Assembly (NCBI GenBank): GCA_903933115.1
Contig: CAIZIT010000033.1
Coordinates: 1 to 64,000, forward strand
DNA length: 64,000 nt
Reading direction: 5' to 3'
Source: an uncultured Burkholderiales bacterium
GTDB lineage: Bacteria > Pseudomonadota > Gammaproteobacteria > Burkholderiales > Burkholderiaceae_C
The position numbers and the translations under genes are program-made. The notes beneath the pieces are model-generated. The model did no database searches and was not told the DNA's origin. It saw only the letters and a program-made list of their open reading frames with translations. This document shows positions 33,432 to 41,878 of the stretch, in pieces (position 1 is the stretch's first letter; the number at the start of each line of letters is the position of its first letter).

Positions 33432-34361
33432 ATGAATTCCTCATCAAGTCAGCTTCAAATCAAGCCATTGGATTTAGGCATTCAATGCTTTTTCAAAGCC
33501 ATGGGCGGACAAGGGGAGTTGCGTTTGCATGACCGGCATCAATCACAGTTGGATTTGGAAAAAATTGCCAAGGTCTGCGTTGAAGAAGTAGTTCGCATAG
33601 AGCAAAAATACTCAAGATACCTGCCTTCAAGTGTCATCAGCCTCATCAATCAAGCAAGCGGCATCCAATCAACGCCCATTGACGCAGAAACCTTTGAACT
33701 TTTAACGTTTGCAAACGAACTCTTCAAAAGTAGCCAAGGACTTTTTGACATCACCAGCGGCATTCTCAGACGAGTTTGGGACTTCAAATCAAAGCGTATA
33801 CCGTCCAAGGAGGAAATTGACCAACTCTTGCCATTGATTTCTTGGCCCAGCGTTCGGTTGGACTCTCAAGAGATTTATCTGCCCCAAAAATCCATGGAAA
33901 TTGATTTAGGCGGATTTGGAAAGGAATACGCCGCCGACCGGGTGGCAAAAATTCTAACTGAGAGCAACATTCAAAGCGGGTTCATCAATCTATCTGGTGA
34001 CATCAAAGTTATTGGCCCCAAATTGGACAACTCTGCATGGCAAATGGGCATCCAAAACCCGAGACAGTCGCACCAACTCCTTGCATCCATCCCCATTCAT
34101 CAAGGGGCATTGGCCACCAGTGGTGACTATGAGCGGTTTTTCTCTGTAGGCAACAAGCGCTACTGCCACATCCTAAGACCCGACACGGGCTTACCGGTGA
34201 ACCACTGGCAGAGTGTCAGCGTGGTTGCCCCTTTGGCCATCGTGGCAGGCAGCTGCAGCACCATCACCATGCTGCTCCAAGAAGAGGGCTTGACCTACTT
34301 GAACAACACCGGCTTTTCCTACCTGGCCATTGATAGCCAAGGCCAAGTCCATCAAAAATAA
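33432..34361 (+). CDS. ApbE family protein (FAD:protein FMN transferase-like)
   Basis: 309-residue flavin transferase homologue. Conserved blocks: FDITSGILRRVWDF, EIDLGGFGKEYAADR, FINLSGDIKVIG, and ATSGDYERFF with HILRPDTGLPV. Classical ApbE has an AD-(A/L)-x-T metal-binding block near the end; here the segment reads VAGSCSTITML, so the metal-binding Asp is replaced. No lipoprotein signal or membrane anchor is seen, unlike most periplasmic ApbE proteins. No FMN-binding-domain partner is in the window. It lies 13 bp upstream of the sensor kinase gene and may be co-transcribed with it. Confidence 0.85.
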   Translation: MNSSSSQLQIKPLDLGIQCFFKAMGGQGELRLHDRHQSQLDLEKIAKVCVEEVVRIEQKYSRYLPSSVISLINQASGIQSTPIDAETFELLTFANELFKSSQGLFDITSGILRRVWDFKSKRIPSKEEIDQLLPLISWPSVRLDSQEIYLPQKSMEIDLGGFGKEYAADRVAKILTESNIQSGFINLSGDIKVIGPKLDNSAWQMGIQNPRQSHQLLASIPIHQGALATSGDYERFFSVGNKRYCHILRPDTGLPVNHWQSVSVVAPLAIVAGSCSTITMLLQEEGLTYLNNTGFSYLAIDSQGQVHQK

Positions 34362-34374
34362 TGCTGCTTTGATC

Positions 34375-36330
34375 ATGAAAACTCTCTCGATCTTGACCCC
34401 CTTCAAGTTGGTCCTGACCCTTTTTCATGTCCTCTTTCTCTGGCTGATCATATGCAATGGCGCAAATGCCCACCCCATTGCCGCACAGGGCTATTGGGAA
34501 GATCCTACGGGAGCGGCAACACTGCCCTTCGTCACCCACCAAAATTTCACCCCCTATCAGGGCGTCCTGTCCAAAGGTTTTACCAACTCCACCTTTTGGA
34601 TCAAGTTAACGGTTGAACCCTCCGAGAACGCGCAAAACCCGCAATCCCCTGCCGTCGCAGAGCCCCTCCAAAGGCAAGCTTCTGCCTCAGACTTGATCCT
34701 CAGAATCAGACCCAACTATTTAGATCTGATCGAGCTTTATGACCCAGAGGTCAGCGCCAAGGAGCCTCTCGAATCAACTGGTGACATGACCCAATGGATT
34801 GCAACAAAACCCTATCAAGCCATTGACCATAACTTGGTTCTGAAACAGGTCACCCAATCGAAAACGGTCTACTTGAAGTTCAAGACCCTCAGCACCAGTC
34901 AAATCTACATCGATTGTCAAACTCCCAGCGAGTTCATTGTCTCCAGCAACACACTGAATTTCATTTACAGCGCGACGCTTGCATTGCTGCTTTTCTTCTT
35001 TACGTGGATTTTCGTCAATTGGTTGATCGATAAAAGTACTCTCAACTTACTTTTTGTGGTGAAGCAAGGTATTTTTTTGAGTTATACCTTTTGCTTTTTT
35101 GGGTATTTCCGCGTTTATTTAAGTGATGTTTTTACACCCCAAGAGATCAATGCCTTTTATAACGTTTGGATCCAGATCACCGTCGTTTCAAGCATGTGGT
35201 TCGAATCGCGTTTTTTGAAATTGCACCAAGCACCCATTTGGTGTGACGTGATGGCCAAAATCCTATTGGTTTGGGGCGTTATCAATATTTCCTTGATCTT
35301 TATGGACACCACACTTCACGCCCTATTTTCGAACATGGTGTTGACAGGGGTCGGTATCCTGATGCTTTTTTTTGCTGCTTTTTTCATTCGATCAAGTGCA
35401 ATTGAGAAATCGACCATCAAGCAACTTCAACTTGAAAAGTGGATCATTGTGACTTACTACTGCATCATCACTGCGGTGGTCATGGTTTTCGTCATACCCG
35501 GGCTGGGCTTATCGAAGTTGCCCACACTCAATCTTTACGCTGTCATCTCTTACGGCTTGAGTTCAGGTGTTTTGATGACGGTGCTGCTCCATATCAGGAC
35601 GAGGAATATCGCCAAACTGAGAGCTGAGGATGCAATAGCATTGAAACTCTCCATAGAGCAGTTTGAAATTGAAAAGAACAAACGCAAAGAACAAACGGAT
35701 TTTTTGCACATGCTCATGCATGAACTGAAAACACCCTTATCGGTCCTGGACTTGGCGCTTCACAGCAGCAACAAATCCCCCAAAAATCAACAGTATGCAA
35801 GCCGAGCCATTACAGACATGAAATCGATCATCGAGCGGTGCATCGACACCGATCAAATGCAAGAAAATAAATTGATCATCAAACATGAATCCATACATGT
35901 CTCATCGCTCATTGAGGACATCTTGGACACCGATGAGTTCAGTAAATCAAGAGTGCAGCTTGAATGCGAGGTCGACTCTGATGTGACCTCTGATTTTCAA
36001 TTCCTGAGAATCATTTTGAACAATCTCATTCATAACGCTGTACGCTATGGACATCCAGATGAAAAGGTATTGATCCGCATCGAGTCCGACACACTCACTC
36101 AAGACCACAAGAGCCTTCTCATCTCCATCCTGAACGCTCCAGGTTCGGCTCAATGGCCGGACAAGAACAAGGTCTTCGAAAAGTACTACCGCTCCCCTGG
36201 TGCACAAAAGCAGTCTGGCACGGGCTTAGGACTTTTTTTGGTCAGCAATTTATGCAAAAGAATTGGTGTCCTTTGCGCATATGATCCAACTCCAACACAT
36301 ATTCAATTTAAAGTATGGATTCCCAATTAA
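34375..36330 (+). CDS. Sensor histidine kinase with 7TMR-DISM input module
   Basis: 651-residue membrane kinase. After a signal/anchor segment comes a periplasmic 7TMR-DISM-type domain (about residues 35-190, with NSTFWIKLTV typical of it), then about seven transmembrane helices (to about residue 405), a coiled stretch, the dimerisation H-box FLHMLMHELKTPLSV with H449, and an ATPase domain with N-box NNLIHNAVRYG and G-box SGTGLGLFLV. The frame opens at 34330, but the ATG at 34375 is clear of apbE. It overlaps the response regulator by 16 bases. The ligand is unknown; DISM domains often sense carbohydrates or small organic ligands. Confidence 0.9.
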   Translation: MKTLSILTPFKLVLTLFHVLFLWLIICNGANAHPIAAQGYWEDPTGAATLPFVTHQNFTPYQGVLSKGFTNSTFWIKLTVEPSENAQNPQSPAVAEPLQRQASASDLILRIRPNYLDLIELYDPEVSAKEPLESTGDMTQWIATKPYQAIDHNLVLKQVTQSKTVYLKFKTLSTSQIYIDCQTPSEFIVSSNTLNFIYSATLALLLFFFTWIFVNWLIDKSTLNLLFVVKQGIFLSYTFCFFGYFRVYLSDVFTPQEINAFYNVWIQITVVSSMWFESRFLKLHQAPIWCDVMAKILLVWGVINISLIFMDTTLHALFSNMVLTGVGILMLFFAAFFIRSSAIEKSTIKQLQLEKWIIVTYYCIITAVVMVFVIPGLGLSKLPTLNLYAVISYGLSSGVLMTVLLHIRTRNIAKLRAEDAIALKLSIEQFEIEKNKRKEQTDFLHMLMHELKTPLSVLDLALHSSNKSPKNQQYASRAITDMKSIIERCIDTDQMQENKLIIKHESIHVSSLIEDILDTDEFSKSRVQLECEVDSDVTSDFQFLRIILNNLIHNAVRYGHPDEKVLIRIESDTLTQDHKSLLISILNAPGSAQWPDKNKVFEKYYRSPGAQKQSGTGLGLFLVSNLCKRIGVLCAYDPTPTHIQFKVWIPN

Positions 36331-37010
36331 GCATTGTTTTGGTCGAAGATCACGACGCGCTTCGTGAACTCACGACCGAAGCGCTTGAAGAACTTGGTCA
36401 CCAAGTCACGGCATTGACTTGCGCAGAGGAGCTCGAAGACGCTTCTAAGGCTATACCCACGGACTTGTTCATCCTTGACTTGAATTTGCCTGGTGAAGAC
36501 GGCATCAGCCTTTCTCGAAGGATCCGAAACTCACACCCCAAAGTCGGCATCATCATCTTGACCGCTCGCTCAACGTCCAAAGACAAGGTGATCGGCTACG
36601 AAAGTGGGGCGGATTTGTACATCACCAAACCTGTTGACCGAGAGGAATTGATTGCTGCAATCAAGAGTCTCACTCGACGTCAGGTGGAAATGAGAGATCA
36701 AAGTACCAGTGGCCCCCTTAGACTCTTGGTCTCGAATTTGGAACTGACGGGCCCCAAAGCCAAGACCAAAGTCTCTGCCGCTGAGGCTTCTTTGTTGACC
36801 GCCTTCTCCAGAGCACCATCGGGTCGTCTAGAAATTTGGCAAATGGCTGAAATACTCCATCAAGATCTCTCAGAAATCAGTAAATCAAGTCTAGAGGTAA
36901 GGATTGTTCGACTGCGAAAGAAAATGGTTGAAGTTGGAGGTCAAGCACGTGCCATTGAGTCCATTCGCGGCGTTGGCTATCAATGTTTGATCCCGATCAA
37001 AGTCTTGTAA
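36315..37010 (+). CDS. OmpR-type response regulator
   Basis: 231-residue two-component regulator. The receiver domain has acidic residues E11/D12 (LVEDHDAL), phospho-acceptor D55 (LFILDLNLPGEDG) and the switch Lys in YITKPVD. The C-terminal winged helix ends with the usual SIRGVGYQCLI. It overlaps the upstream kinase gene by 16 bases and is its cognate partner. Targets are unknown; the nearby PQQ and apbE genes are candidates by location only. Confidence 0.93.
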   Translation: MDSQLSIVLVEDHDALRELTTEALEELGHQVTALTCAEELEDASKAIPTDLFILDLNLPGEDGISLSRRIRNSHPKVGIIILTARSTSKDKVIGYESGADLYITKPVDREELIAAIKSLTRRQVEMRDQSTSGPLRLLVSNLELTGPKAKTKVSAAEASLLTAFSRAPSGRLEIWQMAEILHQDLSEISKSSLEVRIVRLRKKMVEVGGQARAIESIRGVGYQCLIPIKVL

Positions 37011-37226
37011 GGCTCTGGCAAGATGCCTACTGGGGGCAGTGGAGTTGCGACCTCAGAATTCCAAGAGCTTGTTTTTAAAGTCCCAGGATACAAAACTTGC
37101 TGACGATGATTTTTTGTTGTATTTAAATGCACCGCGTCTGTCTAATTTCTTTCATAATTTTAACTTCCCCTCCATAATTGAAGAACTGTATCTTCTATAA
37201 GGAACCCTCATTTGGGGACTGGATCA

Positions 37227-37979
37227 ATGGTTGGAAAAGTTGCCCTCATTTCTGATGTTCACAGCAATTTGGAAGCACTTGAGAGCTGCCTTGCTTTTGC
37301 CCAAAAAGAAGGCGTTGACCGATTTGCTTTTCTTGGAGATTTGGTGGGCTACAACGCGGATCCGAGTGCCGTCATCTCCATTGTGAAAAAAATTGTTGCT
37401 CAGGGCAAGGGCTTTGCGCTTCTTGGCAATCATGATGAAGCCATGTTCAAAAAGACTGGCCTCAATTTTAACCAAGAGGCCATGACAGCCATTGAATGGA
37501 CTCGAGGGCAGTTAAAGACTGAGGACATTCATTTTTTGGAAGAACTGCCTCGAATCCAAGTAGAGGATCAAGCTTTTTACGCCCACTCTACGCCTTTTGA
37601 GCCAGAGGCATGGCATTACGTTCAACACCCCCAACATGCAAGGAGGTGCTCAGAATTCTCCACCAAACCCTATACGATTCTTGGGCATGTTCATGACTGT
37701 GCCATTTATTACGAGTTGCCCAGCCATCAGTTTTATATGTTAAAGCCCCTCCCCGATCTCCCCATCAAAGTCCTCAATCGCCGCAAATGGGTCATCATGG
37801 CAGGCTCCGTGGGGCAGCCTCGTGACGGGCAACCCAAAGCGCACATGTCCATCATGGATTTTTCTAAGCAAAGCATCACCTTTCATCGCTTGGCCTACGA
37901 CCATGTCACGGCAGCTCAAAAAATTGAAAATTCTGGTCTGCCCAAAAGCTTGGCTCGGCGTTTGATTTTTGGTTTTTAA
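37227..37979 (+). CDS. Calcineurin-like metallophosphoesterase
   Basis: 250-residue dinuclear-metal phosphoesterase. Metal motifs in order: ISDVHSNLEAL (D10, H12), FLGDLVGYNADP, LLGNHDEAM and TILGHVHD, then SVGQPRDGQPKA typical of the YfcE-like/protein-phosphatase-like branch. A TTG at 37212 is possible, but the ATG at 37227 gives the standard N-terminus. Its stop is 1 bp from the start of the Ser/Thr kinase gene, so the two are co-transcribed, and a role as the opposing phosphatase is plausible but unproven. Confidence 0.9.
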   Translation: MVGKVALISDVHSNLEALESCLAFAQKEGVDRFAFLGDLVGYNADPSAVISIVKKIVAQGKGFALLGNHDEAMFKKTGLNFNQEAMTAIEWTRGQLKTEDIHFLEELPRIQVEDQAFYAHSTPFEPEAWHYVQHPQHARRCSEFSTKPYTILGHVHDCAIYYELPSHQFYMLKPLPDLPIKVLNRRKWVIMAGSVGQPRDGQPKAHMSIMDFSKQSITFHRLAYDHVTAAQKIENSGLPKSLARRLIFGF

Positions 37980-37980
37980 C

Positions 37981-39414
37981 ATGCCAACCAATGCCTCTAT
38001 CAAACCCATCGGCGAGACCTTCTTTGAAGGCAATACGATTGACGGCTTTCTCGTTGGCAAAAAATTACACGACGGTGGAATGGCCAACATCTTCAGTGCC
38101 ACCAAAGAGGGGATTGATGAGCCCATTGTTTTAAAAATCCCTAAAGTGGGACCCAACCAGCCCATTGAGAGCTTCATCGGTTTTGAAACGGAATTGAACG
38201 TTTTAAACGCGCTCACCAGTACTTATGTGCCCAAGCTCTTTGCGTCTTCAGACATCACAGAAACACCTTATCTGGCGATAGAGAGAATTTCTGGCCAATC
38301 TCTGCAAGCTCAAATGGACAGTGGCAAGTCGTTCAGCATGGACGAGATCATCTTGATTGGCGTTCAACTGTCAACTGCATTGGATTCCATTCACCAAGCA
38401 GGTGTGATTCACCACGATTTAAAGCCAGGCAACATCATCATCGATGATGAATCAAAATTGTGGCTCATTGACTTTGGTTTGGCACACCATCATTTTTTAC
38501 CTGATTTGCTTGCTGAGCAAGATCAAAAGGGCATTGGCTCTGCGCCCTACGTCTCTCCAGAGGCCATCTTCGGTATTCGGGATGATGCCAGAAGCGATCT
38601 TTTTTCAGTGGGTGTGATTTTGTATGAGTTGTTGACCGGCATTTTGCCTTTTGAAGAGACTCACTCGTTAAAAGGTCTGAAGAAGCGCCTTTGGGAAATA
38701 CCGATTCCGCCAAGAAAGCTTCGCCCAGAGACACCCGCTTGGTTGCAGGAGATTGTCTTGAGCGCTCTTGAGCCCAAAGCGGTTCAACGCATTCAAAGTG
38801 CATCCCAGTTCAGACATTTTTTAAAGTTTCCCAAAAGCGTTGATTTGACAGAACGCTCAACTTGGATAGAAACGGCGCCCCTCAAAAAACAAATTTATAA
38901 ATATTTCCAAAACATAGGTTATCAACCTCAATTTGCAGCGGATCGACCTCAACTCCACTCTGGCGTTCACACGATTTTGGTGGCTCTTGAAACAGAGGAC
39001 TTCGATGCCCAGGAGTTCTCTTTTCTTGAACATGCTGTGAAGGACACCTTGAAATCACATGCCCAGGCCAGAGTCATTTGTATCAGTGCTTTGACGCACC
39101 TCAGCGATGAAATTGAAGCTTCAGAAATCGACAGTCACAGCGGTCAAGTCAGAGCCCATTTGGCTCAATTGAAAAATTGGTCAGCCTCCCTCGACTGTCC
39201 ATCAGATCGCTTGACTTGCCACATCATCATCACGCAAGATCCAGCTCAAAAAATTATTGATTTCGCCCAATCTAATGAAGTCAACTTGATCATCATTGGT
39301 GCATCAGAAGCGCACAGGTCGCTCTTACCCGGCAAGAAATCCACCATGTCTGCAATCGTTGAAAACGCACCCTGCAGCGTCTTTGTCGCCAAGCCCCCAA
39401 AGTCATCGATGTGA
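37981..39414 (+). CDS. Hanks-type Ser/Thr kinase fused to a C-terminal UspA-like domain
   Basis: 477-residue two-domain protein. The kinase domain (about residues 20-285) has a glycine-rich loop LHDGGMANIFS, K52 in VLKIPK, catalytic D146 in IHHDLKPGN, DFG at 164-166 (LIDFGLAHH) and SPE in the activation segment (SAPYVSPEAIF). The residue before the catalytic Asp is His rather than Arg, so it is a non-RD kinase. From about residue 325 a universal-stress-protein-like fold follows (TILVALETEDFDAQEF to NLIIIGASEAHRS and NAPCSVFVAKPP). No membrane segment, so cytoplasmic. It starts 1 bp after the phosphoesterase gene. Confidence 0.9.
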   Translation: MPTNASIKPIGETFFEGNTIDGFLVGKKLHDGGMANIFSATKEGIDEPIVLKIPKVGPNQPIESFIGFETELNVLNALTSTYVPKLFASSDITETPYLAIERISGQSLQAQMDSGKSFSMDEIILIGVQLSTALDSIHQAGVIHHDLKPGNIIIDDESKLWLIDFGLAHHHFLPDLLAEQDQKGIGSAPYVSPEAIFGIRDDARSDLFSVGVILYELLTGILPFEETHSLKGLKKRLWEIPIPPRKLRPETPAWLQEIVLSALEPKAVQRIQSASQFRHFLKFPKSVDLTERSTWIETAPLKKQIYKYFQNIGYQPQFAADRPQLHSGVHTILVALETEDFDAQEFSFLEHAVKDTLKSHAQARVICISALTHLSDEIEASEIDSHSGQVRAHLAQLKNWSASLDCPSDRLTCHIIITQDPAQKIIDFAQSNEVNLIIIGASEAHRSLLPGKKSTMSAIVENAPCSVFVAKPPKSSM

Positions 39415-39551
39415 TGCGCTCCAAGTTTGAGAACTTCATCGATGAAGCAAGACAATTTTGGATTCAAGTGGTGTTCAATCCAATGATCACAAATGTGGAT
39501 GTTCGGCTGCAGAACCTGCCAGTTTACGTACTGGCTCGTAAGCCTGCGAAC

Positions 39552-39830
39552 TCAACCAAGCAGCCCCGGCTCAGACAAAAGCTTCTTGAGCTTAGGCTTG
39601 GCGCTCACGGGCTGATCCAGTGCAGCCTGAAACGCGAGCCACTTCTCGTCACTCAGCTCGAAACGGGCGCAGTCAGCCAAGGTCTGGTTGGCCGCGATGA
39701 TGCCCGCATCAAGCAGAAACTCGCTCACATTCTTGTGCGCCACGCGCGCCGCTTCCTGAAGCAATTGCTTCACGGGCGAACTGGCGCGCACATCGATGCG
39801 CTCAGATTTGGAATGAATGACTGCGGTCAT
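39552..39830 (-). CDS. DUF1778 (TacA-type) antitoxin, orphan
   Basis: 92-residue protein of the DUF1778 ribbon-helix-helix antitoxin family. SERIDVRASSPVKQLLQEAA is the typical opening, followed by NVSEFLLDAGIIAANQTLAD. These antitoxins normally precede a GNAT acetyltransferase toxin (TacT) that modifies aminoacyl-tRNA. Here only 137 bp separate its stop from the kinase gene end and no toxin frame is found there, so the toxin appears lost. The frame is open to 39881, but the ATG at 39828-39830 fits the family. Confidence 0.83.
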   Translation of the reverse strand: MTAVIHSKSERIDVRASSPVKQLLQEAARVAHKNVSEFLLDAGIIAANQTLADCARFELSDEKWLAFQAALDQPVSAKPKLKKLLSEPGLLG

Positions 39831-40153
39831 GGCAACCCTTTTTTTGGATGTTTCTCCATCGTAGCGTCCGGACAATGTCATGACAAGCGTTTTTTAATTA
39901 CTGTACCCATCATGCACCGCCAGCACCTCCAAAGCGCCAACCAAAACGGCGGTGCAACATCAACAAAAAAAGCGTGCAATCGGTACGGTTCAAATTTGGG
40001 TTTTGAACGCGCTAGGTCAAGAGGTTTTGAGCACAAAGCCGTCTCAACAGTTCGATCACCCCGTCAAAGGGTGACTTTCTTCAAGATCGGGAGTAGCTTT
40101 GGAAGAAACAAGTCTTTCAGATCAATCACTTGCAAACAGGCGTTTGAAGGATT

Positions 40154-40256
40154 GAAAGAAGTCTTGGCGGGGCAGAACAACCTTCATCACAAACCGCCTA
40201 CATTTCTGATGGGCGAGCAAATCAAGCACTTGGTGTCCAGTTCATCTTTCGAAATG
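40154..40256. repeat. Direct repeat copy A flanking vapBC
   Basis: Matches copy B at 41148-41248 in the same orientation with small gaps. Shared runs are GTCTTGGCG, GGCAG, CATCACAAACCGC, GATGGGC and AAGCACTTGG, in the same order and spacing; roughly three quarters identical by eye. Copy A lies about 105 bp upstream of the vapB start. Confidence 0.8.
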
Positions 40257-40329
40257 TCGATATATTGATGTAACTCGCGCCGCTGATCGACTTGATATTT
40301 GGCTTTACATTCGCTTCCTCCTGGATTAA

Positions 40330-40345
40330 GATGTACACGTACATC
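40330..40345. promoter_or_regulatory. Probable VapB(C) operator
   Basis: GATGTAC-AC-GTACATC is a perfect 7-bp inverted repeat with a 2-bp spacer, 15 bp upstream of the vapB ATG. VapB antitoxins bind such palindromes as dimers, with VapC as co-repressor, to autoregulate their operon. An AAAGG ribosome binding site follows at 40350-40354. Confidence 0.65.
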
Positions 40346-40360
40346 CACAAAAGGTTCGCC

Positions 40361-40597
40361 ATGGCCAACACCAAACTTTTCAAAAACGGTAACTCGCAAG
40401 CCGTTCGCATTCCTGCCGAACTTGCCTACAGCTCTTGGGACCTTGATCTGGTCATCGAGCGACAAGGGGACGAGTTGCGCATCCGTCCGGCCCAGCGCCG
40501 CATGGGCGATGTGTTGGGCAAACTTGCCAAGTTCTCACCTGACTTCATGGCCCAGGGCCGGGGCGAAAACATGGAGGGCGAGCGCGAGACTTTATGA
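40361..40597 (+). CDS. vapB: VapB-type antitoxin (AbrB-like DNA-binding)
   Basis: 78-residue antitoxin that neutralises VapC and represses its own operon. TKLFKNGNSQAVRIPAEL is the AbrB/SpoVT swapped-hairpin DNA-binding signature of VapB/MvaT-type antitoxins. The frame is open from 40292, but the ATG at 40361 follows a ribosome binding site (AAAGG) and the operator dyad. The stop overlaps the vapC start by 4 bases. Confidence 0.92.
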   Translation: MANTKLFKNGNSQAVRIPAELAYSSWDLDLVIERQGDELRIRPAQRRMGDVLGKLAKFSPDFMAQGRGENMEGERETL

Positions 40598-41007
40598 ATC
40601 CGAAGTACATGCTCGACACCAACATCTGCATCTACCTCATGAAGCATCAGCCTCCTGAGGTGCGCGAGCGGTTTGCCCAGTGCTTTGTGGGCGACGTTGT
40701 TATTTCTGCGGTGACTTTGGCTGAGCTTGAATTCGGTATCGCCTGCTCAAGCACTGCGGCACAGGAATCCAACCGGTCAGCACTGGAGAGCTTGCTCGAC
40801 GACATCAAGGTTGCGCCTTTTGATGCACAAGCTGCCAAGGCCTACGGCCCCATCCGCGCAGCCTACAAAGATCGCAACCGCGATGCCCTTGACAAACTCA
40901 TCGCATCCCATGCGGTCGCTTTAGGAGTGACACTGGTGACCAACAACGAAGCCGACTTTGTGAACTACGCTGGATTGAGTGTTGAAAACTGGGTCAGTAG
41001 TCATTGA
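40594..41007 (+). CDS. vapC: VapC-type PIN-domain ribonuclease toxin
   Basis: 137-residue PIN endoribonuclease; relatives cleave initiator tRNA. The acidic metal-binding residues are D8 (YMLDTNICIY), E44 (SAVTLAELEFG), D100 (RDALDKLIASHA) and D121 (TNNEADF), so the active site looks intact. It overlaps vapB by 4 bases. The module is bracketed by direct repeats A and B, suggesting it moved as a unit. Confidence 0.93.
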   Translation: MNPKYMLDTNICIYLMKHQPPEVRERFAQCFVGDVVISAVTLAELEFGIACSSTAAQESNRSALESLLDDIKVAPFDAQAAKAYGPIRAAYKDRNRDALDKLIASHAVALGVTLVTNNEADFVNYAGLSVENWVSSH

Positions 41008-41147
41008 GATTGTGAATAAGGTCTTGTGCCGGTTCACAGACATTGAGGCCTATGAAGAAGCCTGTCTGATCCGGAAAGTGTTCCAGCAGCGCACCCAAGG
41101 AGGCCCCGAACGGGTTGTCAATTGTTCGAACGACTTGGAATCAGTTC

Positions 41148-41248
41148 GAAATAGTCTTGGCGCGGCAGCCCTGACTACATCACAAACCGCATAAAAGTTT
41201 GATGGGCAAGCCAATTAAGCACTTGGCGTCCGATACATCATTCTAAAG
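41148..41248. repeat. Direct repeat copy B flanking vapBC
   Basis: Second copy of the repeat at 40154-40256, same orientation, starting about 140 bp after the vapC stop and ending just inside the 3' end of the GNAT gene. The offset between copies is about 994 bp. See copy A for the shared runs. It lacks the inverted core sites of integron attC sites and the terminal inverted repeats of insertion sequences. Confidence 0.8.
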
Positions 41249-41744
41249 ATTGAGACGGCAGCAATTTGCGATGACGACGAAATGCTTTTAGGGCATCGTA
41301 CAACGCCTCTGATGAGACTTCGAAATGCAACCTACCGTCAACACTTGGTAATTGAATAAACCCTAGTTTCTCGTGCAGGCGGACAGATTTGTAATTACGG
41401 GCGTGAACTCGTGTACGAAGCATAGAGGCTGGCCAACACTTTATACATTCAGTCGCCTGTTCAAGAAGTGAACGCAGAACCAAGGATCCAATGTAATTTG
41501 GGTGTATTTGAAGAGATGGAACGTAAAACTTGCCATCTACTGGCGGGATGTACTCTAGGTATGCAAGTAGTTTGTTGTTTCTTCTCACCTGAAGAATATT
41601 TGCTCCATTTGCCAGTTCACGACGCAATCCCTCAAATCGAATCACTGGATCAAATAATCCGTTTTCCGACACAAAATGAGATGCCATATTTAACCGATCA
41701 AGTTCGACTATTTCTTCTTCGAGTTTTGAGAGCGGTTTTTTCAT
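41238..41744 (-). CDS. GNAT family N-acetyltransferase
   Basis: 168-residue acetyltransferase-like protein. The C-terminal half carries the GNAT pattern: a beta-strand FYVPSLQIHP, a helix with LVLRSLLEQA, then RVHARNYKSVRLHEKLGFIQ, the typical N-x-x-(S/A)-x-x-x-x-x-K-L-G-F motif near the end. Base composition is more AT-rich than in the flanking housekeeping genes. The start is uncertain: an ATG at 41744 or a GTG at 41822. It is not adjacent to the DUF1778 antitoxin and is unlike the usual TacT N-terminus, so I do not call it a toxin. Confidence 0.7.
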   Translation of the reverse strand: MKKPLSKLEEEIVELDRLNMASHFVSENGLFDPVIRFEGLRRELANGANILQVRRNNKLLAYLEYIPPVDGKFYVPSLQIHPNYIGSLVLRSLLEQATECIKCWPASMLRTRVHARNYKSVRLHEKLGFIQLPSVDGRLHFEVSSEALYDALKAFRRHRKLLPSQSLE

Positions 41745-41878
41745 CAGTGCTTCAGATATCAATTTATTATTTGACACAAGATTCAGAAAAATCCAATTCT
41801 CGGTGAACAAAAAAAAGCGCACAGGGCAGCAGAGATAAGCATCAACTCCGCTGAGCCACTAAAAAAAACTGAGAAACT

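Larger units (their letters stand above)
39831..40360. other. Intergenic region between the DUF1778 gene and vapB
   Basis: About 530 bp with no supported gene. Apparent open frames lack homology and ribosome binding sites. The right part holds copy A of a ~100-bp direct repeat (40154-40256) and the vapB operator dyad (40330-40345). Short complementary runs are seen near 39930-40020, but no recognisable element. Confidence 0.5.

Noticed and set aside
40994-41143. Minus-strand open stretch of about 50 codons (contains DNPFGASLGALLEHFPD) overlapping the vapC 3' end
   Set aside because: No start codon, bounded by a stop upstream, and no family recognised; possibly a remnant, but not supportable as a gene.
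40154-41248. Interpretation of repeats A/B as integron attC sites with vapBC as a cassette
   Set aside because: The GTTRRRY and RYYYAAC core sites and the inverted structure required for attC are absent.
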